Source: Thiohalomonas denitrificans (lineage in GTDB: Bacteria > Pseudomonadota > Gammaproteobacteria > Thiohalomonadales > Thiohalomonadaceae). Taken from it: a stretch of DNA of 45,770 nucleotides. Shown here one piece after another: positions 41,487 to 45,770 of this stretch. The stretch lies in NCBI GenBank assembly GCA_020725115.1, contig DYFR01000002.1, positions 1 to 45,770 of the forward strand, in the 5' to 3' direction. Both the position numbers and the translations under genes were made by a program. Numbering within the stretch: position 1 is the first letter of the stretch; each line of letters starts with the position of its first letter. Under the pieces are notes generated by a model. The model saw only the letters and a list, made by a program, of their open reading frames with translations, was not told where the DNA came from and did no database searches.

Positions 41487-42536
41487 TCAGGCGATGTCGA
41501 TTTCCTTCGCCAGATAGACATCCTGGATGGCATTGAGCAACGCCACCCCCTCCTTGATCGGTTTCTGGAAGGCCTTGCGGCCCGAAATCAGCCCCATGCC
41601 GCCGGCCCGCTTGTTGATCACCGCGGTGCGGATCGCCTGGTGCAGATCGTCCTTGCCCGACGGGCCGCCGGAATTGATCATCCCCACCCGCCCCATGTAG
41701 CAGTTCGCCACCTGGTAGCGCACCAGATCGATGGGATGATCCGAGGTGAGCGTGTCATACACCCGGGGATGGGTCTTGCCGAACTTGAGGGCGTTGTAGC
41801 CGCCGTTGTTGGTGGCCTGCTTCTGCTTGACGATGTCGGCGTTGATGGTCACCGCCAGATGATTTCCCTGGCCGGTGAGGTCGGCGCTTTCATGGTAATC
41901 GGTGTCGCCCACCTTGAAGGCGCTGTTGCGCAGATAGGCCCACAGCACGGTTACCATGCCCAGTTCATGGGCCAGGGCAAAGGCCTCGCTGATCTCCATC
42001 ACCTGGCGGCGCGACTCCGGCGCGCCAAAGTAGATGGTCGCACCCACCGCCACCGCGCCCAGTTCGAAGGCCTGCTGCACCGACGCGAACAGGGTCTGGT
42101 CGTGCATGGTGGGATAGGTGAGCATCTCGTTGTGATTGATCTTTACCAGGAACGGGATCTTGTGGGCATAGCGCCGCGCCACGGAACCGAGCACACCGAG
42201 AGTCGAGGCCACCGCGTTGCAGCCGCCCTCGATGGCCAGGCGCGGGATATTGTCCGGGTCGAAGAAGATCGGATTGGGCGCAAAGGAGGCACCGGCGGAA
42301 TGCTCCACGCCCTGATCCACCGGCAGAATGGAGAGATAGCCGGTACCGGCGAGGCGGCCGGTGTTGAACAGCAACTGCATGTTGCGCAGCACCGCAGGGG
42401 GACGATCCTTGATGGACAGCACGCGATCCACATAATCCGGCCCCGGCACCTGCAACAATTCCCTCTGGATACCCGAGCACGTGTGTCCCAGCAGATAGTC
42501 CGCCTCGTTACCCAGCTGCGCGATTACGTCCGTCAT
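41487..42536 (-). CDS. fbaB: Class I fructose-bisphosphate aldolase, FbaB/DhnA type
   Basis: 349 residues. The archaeal-type class I aldolase uses a Schiff-base Lys and no metal. Motifs seen: [31 protein letters not shown] (a candidate functional Lys) and [22 protein letters not shown]. The ribosome site AAGGAGAG is strong. The gene stands alone, convergent with the HPt gene. Confidence 0.93.
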   Translation of the reverse strand: MTDVIAQLGNEADYLLGHTCSGIQRELLQVPGPDYVDRVLSIKDRPPAVLRNMQLLFNTGRLAGTGYLSILPVDQGVEHSAGASFAPNPIFFDPDNIPRLAIEGGCNAVASTLGVLGSVARRYAHKIPFLVKINHNEMLTYPTMHDQTLFASVQQAFELGAVAVGATIYFGAPESRRQVMEISEAFALAHELGMVTVLWAYLRNSAFKVGDTDYHESADLTGQGNHLAVTINADIVKQKQATNNGGYNALKFGKTHPRVYDTLTSDHPIDLVRYQVANCYMGRVGMINSGGPSGKDDLHQAIRTAVINKRAGGMGLISGRKAFQKPIKEGVALLNAIQDVYLAKEIDIA

Positions 42537-42667
42537 TTGCTGCTCTCCTTCTCAATGGTCGGAATTATCATTCAAGCATAGGCGGTGTCCACAGGATTGC
42601 CCGGGGGTTGACCTCGATCCCAGCTTGATTACACTGTCCACAAATTCAATTACCGCACTCGAGACGC

Positions 42668-43450
42668 ATGCACGGCATCACGACCTTGTTCATCGCACTG
42701 TTGCTGTTCCTCTCCCTGCCCGCCGACGCCGGGCAGGGTGCGGCCACCGAGCCTGCCGCCGCCAAAACATGGCGCCTCGCCACCATCTCCGCCATCCGCA
42801 CCAGCCCCGAAGGCCACATTACCGGCATCTGGAATGCCGACACCCTGTTTACCGCACGCCAGGTGGACCATCACTGGCTGCGCATCAGTGGTCATTTTCT
42901 CAACAACCAGTGGCAACCACTGGAACAAGCTCTGTGGGTCTCGCGCCACTATGCCGACGAGGTAGTCACCAAATCCGCCGAGCCGGTGCGCACCGGGCCG
43001 GAACGCTACATCGTGGTCAACAAGAACACCTTTCAGCTGCAGGTATTCGAACGCCGCGGGGAAGGCGACGAGGTAATCTATGAAGCCACGGTTGCCGTCG
43101 GCATGGACGATTGCAAACCAAAGGAACAGGGTGGGCAGTGCTATTACACCGAACCGGGCGAATACGCGGTGCGCTGGAAGGTGCACGACCCGCAAGGCAT
43201 TGAATGGTGCATTCCCAAATACATGGAGGCGGAATACCCCGAGGACATCGCCAACGGCCAGCGCTGCTTCCGTGGCGCCATCGGCACCCACGCCCTCAAC
43301 ATCGGCAAGAGCTATGCCATTCACGGCACCAACCGGCCTGAGCTGCTCGGACAGAAGGTATCCCGCGGCTGTGTGCGCGCCGCCAATGCCGACATGCGCA
43401 CCATCTACCGCCTGATGGGGGTCGGCGACAAGGTGATCATCACCGAATAA
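42668..43450 (+). CDS. Periplasmic L,D-transpeptidase
   Basis: 260 residues with a signal peptide (FIALLLFLSLPADAG). An SH3-like beta region (about 35-105) is followed by the YkuD catalytic domain: RYIVVNKNTFQLQVFE, AIHGTNRPELLG and the SRGCVRAANADM catalytic Cys. Larger than the leaderless homologue at 33163 and probably acts on peptidoglycan or the lipoprotein anchor. It contains several additional Cys residues (DDCKPKEQGGQCYY) that may form a disulfide. Confidence 0.92.
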   Translation: MHGITTLFIALLLFLSLPADAGQGAATEPAAAKTWRLATISAIRTSPEGHITGIWNADTLFTARQVDHHWLRISGHFLNNQWQPLEQALWVSRHYADEVVTKSAEPVRTGPERYIVVNKNTFQLQVFERRGEGDEVIYEATVAVGMDDCKPKEQGGQCYYTEPGEYAVRWKVHDPQGIEWCIPKYMEAEYPEDIANGQRCFRGAIGTHALNIGKSYAIHGTNRPELLGQKVSRGCVRAANADMRTIYRLMGVGDKVIITE

Positions 43451-43532
43451 TCCCCCCCGCAGCCTCTTGCCGCCCCCCCGCGTTCCCGGCAAGATGCAAG
43501 CCTCCTGGTTACGGAATACCCTGATCACGCAC

Positions 43533-44765
43533 ATGGAGCAGACCATCAAAAAGGTAGCCGTCGGCCAGCTGCGACCCGGCATGTACGTGCACGACCTCAA
43601 TTGCGGGTGGATGGATCATCCCTTCATCTCGAACAAGTTTGAAATCAAGGACATAGAAACCATCCAGCGCATAGTCGAGATGGGAATCAAGGAACTCTAC
43701 ATCGATACCGGCAAGGGTTTGGACGCGACCTCCGCCCAGACGCGGGAAGAGGTGATGGCCGATTTGCAGCGCCGCCTGAAGCGGGTGGGTGCCGAGCCCT
43801 CCACGACCGAGGCACCGCGCGTGGCTGTGCGTGAGGAGCGCGTCTACGCCGAGCGCGTCGAGCGGGAGGCCGCGCGTCTGGTTACCAACATCATGCAGGA
43901 CGTGCGCCTCGGCAAACAGGTGGAGATCGAGCGGGTCAGCCAGGTGGTCGACGGCATGGTCTCTTCCATCTTCCGCACCCCGCACGCCCTGATGAGCCTG
44001 GGCCGCATCCGCCAGATGGACAGGTACACCTTCGAGCATTCCGTCAGCGTCGGTGTACTGATGATCTCCTTCGCCAAGGAACTGGGGCTGGAGCGCAGCG
44101 TGATTCAGGAGATCGGCGTTGGCGCCCTGCTGCACGACATCGGCAAGATCAAGACCCCGGACAACATCCTCAACAAGCCGGGCAAGCTCACCGACGACGA
44201 GTTCACCATCATGCGTCAGCATGTGGTGTACAGCCGCGAAGTTCTGGAGCAGACCGACGGTATCACCCCCACGGCCCTGGCCGTCGCCGCACAGCACCAC
44301 GAGCGTTACGACGGCAGCGGTTATCCACTCAAGCTCAAGGGGGACGAAATCAGCCAGTTTGGCCAGATGGCGGCCATCGTCGATGTGTACGATGCCATCT
44401 CCGCTGACCGTTGCTACCGCAAGGGCGAGGAGCCCACCACCGTACTGCGCAAGCTGCTGGAGTGGAGCAAGTTCCACTTCAATGAAGCGCTGGTGCACCA
44501 GTTCATCCGCTGCGTCGGCATCTACCCGGTGGGCACCCTGGTGCGGCTCGAAAGCGGTCGGCTTGCCATTGTGCTGGAACCGGGCGAAAAGGGGCCGTTA
44601 TATCCCACCGTACGCGTGGTCTACGACACCAACAAACGCAAGTTCATCACCCCGCGCGACATCGACCTGTCCAACCCCACCGCCCGCAGCGGTGACGACC
44701 GCATCGTCAACTGCGAGTCGGCGGAGAAATACGGCATCAAGGTGCCGGTATTCATGGAATCCTGA
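43533..44765 (+). CDS. HD-GYP domain phosphodiesterase with N-terminal DUF3391-like domain
   Basis: 410 residues from the ATG giving MEQTIKKVAVGQLRPGMYVHDL; an in-frame ATG at 43494 is possible and neither has a strong ribosome site. The N-terminal domain (1-100) resembles DUF3391. The HD-GYP domain carries LLHDIGKIKTPDN and HHERYDGSGYP, so all residues for c-di-GMP hydrolysis are present. It is a likely counterpart to the CZB-GGDEF cyclase at 35256. Confidence 0.9.
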   Translation: MEQTIKKVAVGQLRPGMYVHDLNCGWMDHPFISNKFEIKDIETIQRIVEMGIKELYIDTGKGLDATSAQTREEVMADLQRRLKRVGAEPSTTEAPRVAVREERVYAERVEREAARLVTNIMQDVRLGKQVEIERVSQVVDGMVSSIFRTPHALMSLGRIRQMDRYTFEHSVSVGVLMISFAKELGLERSVIQEIGVGALLHDIGKIKTPDNILNKPGKLTDDEFTIMRQHVVYSREVLEQTDGITPTALAVAAQHHERYDGSGYPLKLKGDEISQFGQMAAIVDVYDAISADRCYRKGEEPTTVLRKLLEWSKFHFNEALVHQFIRCVGIYPVGTLVRLESGRLAIVLEPGEKGPLYPTVRVVYDTNKRKFITPRDIDLSNPTARSGDDRIVNCESAEKYGIKVPVFMES

Positions 44766-44776
44766 CGTCTGCCCAC

Positions 44777-44848
44777 GTGGGAGTCCGCCTTTGCCGGGCG
44801 ATGAGCACGCATCCACACGGCCCGTCGCCCGATAAATCGGGTTCCCAC
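44777..44848. repeat. Inverted pair of a REP-like element
   Basis: GTGGGAGTCCGCCTTTGCCG starting at 44777 and its relative GTGGGAACCCGATTTATCGG read from 44848 on the minus strand share GTGGGA, CCG, a TT core and CGGGCGA. They face each other and fill the gap between the HD-GYP gene and rsmJ. Such pairs are typical of BIME-type repeats. Confidence 0.6.
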
Positions 44849-44849
44849 A

Positions 44850-45620
44850 TCATGCGCGCTGCACGGCCAGCGCCTTGATCACATACACATCGAAGCGATG
44901 GTTTTTGGTGGCGATGCTCATGGTCGGCACCCGGCCCGCCATAGGCTCCGCATAATCCGGCCGTTTCACCACCACCCGTTGTCGCGCCGCGGCCAACGCT
45001 GCCGGCAGCAGGGCGTCGGCATCCGGATCCTCGCCCACCACCTCGCGGAACAGCCGCATCTCCTTTTTCACCAGTGCCGACTTGCGGCGGTGCGGATACA
45101 TCGGATCGAGATACACCACATCGGGCCGCTCCGCCTCTTCCAGCTGTGCCATGAATTGCGCCGCGTTGCCGCACAGCAGGTGCATGCGGCCGACGATGGG
45201 CGTCACCTCCGCATCCCCTGCCGCCCGCTCCAGGCCGTCGGCGAGCAGCACCGCCACCACCGGTGAGCGTTCCACCAGTGTCACGGTGCAACCCAGGCTG
45301 GCCAGCACGAAGGCGTCACGTCCCAGCCCCGCCGTGGCGTCCAGCACCGAGGGGGTGGCCCCCTGTTTCAAGCCCACGGCCCGGGCGATCTCCTGGCCGC
45401 GGCCGCCGCCGTAGCGGCGCCGGTGGGCCACCGCGCCGCCGACGAAATCCACATACACCGCCCCCTCGCTGTGCAGGGCGCGCAGTTCCAGCCGCTCGGC
45501 GGTCAGAACCAGCCGCGGCTCCTCACCCGGCTCGCCTTCCCCCCGGGCAAACCCCCAGCGCACGGCCAGATCGGCGGCGCGCCCTTCGAGTGCGTGATCG
45601 GTGCAATACAGACGTGTCAT
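44850..45620 (-). CDS. rsmJ: 16S rRNA (guanine(1516)-N(2))-methyltransferase
   Basis: 256 residues started at the ATG for MTRLYC. SAM-binding motif [18 protein letters not shown], the catalytic [19 protein letters not shown] loop and a conserved C-terminal [14 protein letters not shown]. The set matches RsmJ (YhiQ). It methylates G1516 of 16S rRNA. Confidence 0.94.
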   Translation of the reverse strand: MTRLYCTDHALEGRAADLAVRWGFARGEGEPGEEPRLVLTAERLELRALHSEGAVYVDFVGGAVAHRRRYGGGRGQEIARAVGLKQGATPSVLDATAGLGRDAFVLASLGCTVTLVERSPVVAVLLADGLERAAGDAEVTPIVGRMHLLCGNAAQFMAQLEEAERPDVVYLDPMYPHRRKSALVKKEMRLFREVVGEDPDADALLPAALAAARQRVVVKRPDYAEPMAGRVPTMSIATKNHRFDVYVIKALAVQRA

Positions 45621-45704
45621 AACAGGTATGGGCAATAATCCTGAACGCGGCAATAGCGTCCGCCATCAACGCTAATGGAGGCAAAGTTGAAGACATTTAT
45701 TCTC

Positions 45705-45736
45705 GCCAAGACGCCAAGACGCCAAGACGCCAAGAC
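45705..45736. repeat. GCCAAGAC octamer repeat array
   Basis: Four perfect tandem GCCAAGAC units at 45705-45736, preceded by TCTC. The window ends with TCTCGCCAA (45762-45770), the start of another array. The octamer resembles GCAGAGAC of the CGCAGAGAC repeats. 45621-45770 holds no gene that I can see. Confidence 0.75.
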
Positions 45737-45770
45737 AAAGCAGCTAAACACATCAATCGAATCTCGCCAA

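Noticed and set aside
45705..45736. GCCAAGAC tandem repeats considered as a CRISPR array
   Set aside because: The units are 8 bp with no spacers, so this is a simple tandem repeat.

Overview
The window comes from a GC-rich chromosome of a sulfur-oxidising gammaproteobacterium. The key evidence is a complete oxidative-type dsr locus (dsrABEFHCMKLJOP, then dsrN and dsrR). Oxidation of stored or imported sulfane sulfur, rather than sulfite reduction, is indicated by DsrEFH, DsrL and the siroheme amidase DsrN. The housekeeping genes (tmk-holB-tatD, rsmJ, rlmD, dusC, nagZ, csiV-like, cysM) fit Gammaproteobacteria of the Chromatiales type. I cannot name the genus from sequence alone.

Layout. 1-2200: the end of an unidentified gene, a lipoprotein and a double cyclic-nucleotide-binding/rhodanese fusion. 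2186-7257 (minus): an operon-like run tmk-holB-pilZ-tatD-CHASE2 adenylate cyclase. 7419-9146: two divergent genes of unknown function. 9193-11191 (minus): a four-gene unit divergent from dsrA, made of a 59-aa protein, a 238-aa helical protein, a Cas6/Cmx6-like RAMP protein and a DsrC/TusE-fold protein lacking both sulfur-carrying cysteines. 11192-11749: the shared control region, with inverted repeats and a poly-C tract. 11750-22638: dsrABEFHCMKLJOP, with strong intercistronic hairpins after dsrA, dsrC and dsrK. 22891-25723: a TrpD2/YbiB-like gene, dsrN and dsrR, ended by a 16-bp perfect stem. 25864-28951: a NarX/NarL-type two-component pair overlapping a csiV-like gene.

29072-45620 holds mostly housekeeping and signalling genes: methylthioinosine phosphorylase, a hypoxanthine phosphoribosyltransferase, an MscS channel, NagZ, two L,D-transpeptidases, a CYTH phosphatase, a quinone-oxidoreductase-like MDR protein, a CZB-GGDEF diguanylate cyclase, a cupin, DusC, RlmD, a 3'-5' exonuclease, CysM, an HPt protein, class I aldolase, an HD-GYP protein and RsmJ. 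Several short dispersed repeats sit between these genes, including four copies of a CGCAGAGAC-type inverted repeat.

How the genes work together. DsrEFH passes persulfide sulfur to DsrC. DsrAB (siroheme amidated by DsrN) oxidises the sulfur to sulfite with DsrL feeding electrons to or from NAD(P)H, while DsrMKJOP links the DsrC redox cycle to the quinone pool. The most interesting unexplained part is the divergent unit at 9193-11191, where a CRISPR-processing protein family member sits in a sulfur-oxidation locus with no CRISPR array or other cas gene in view.
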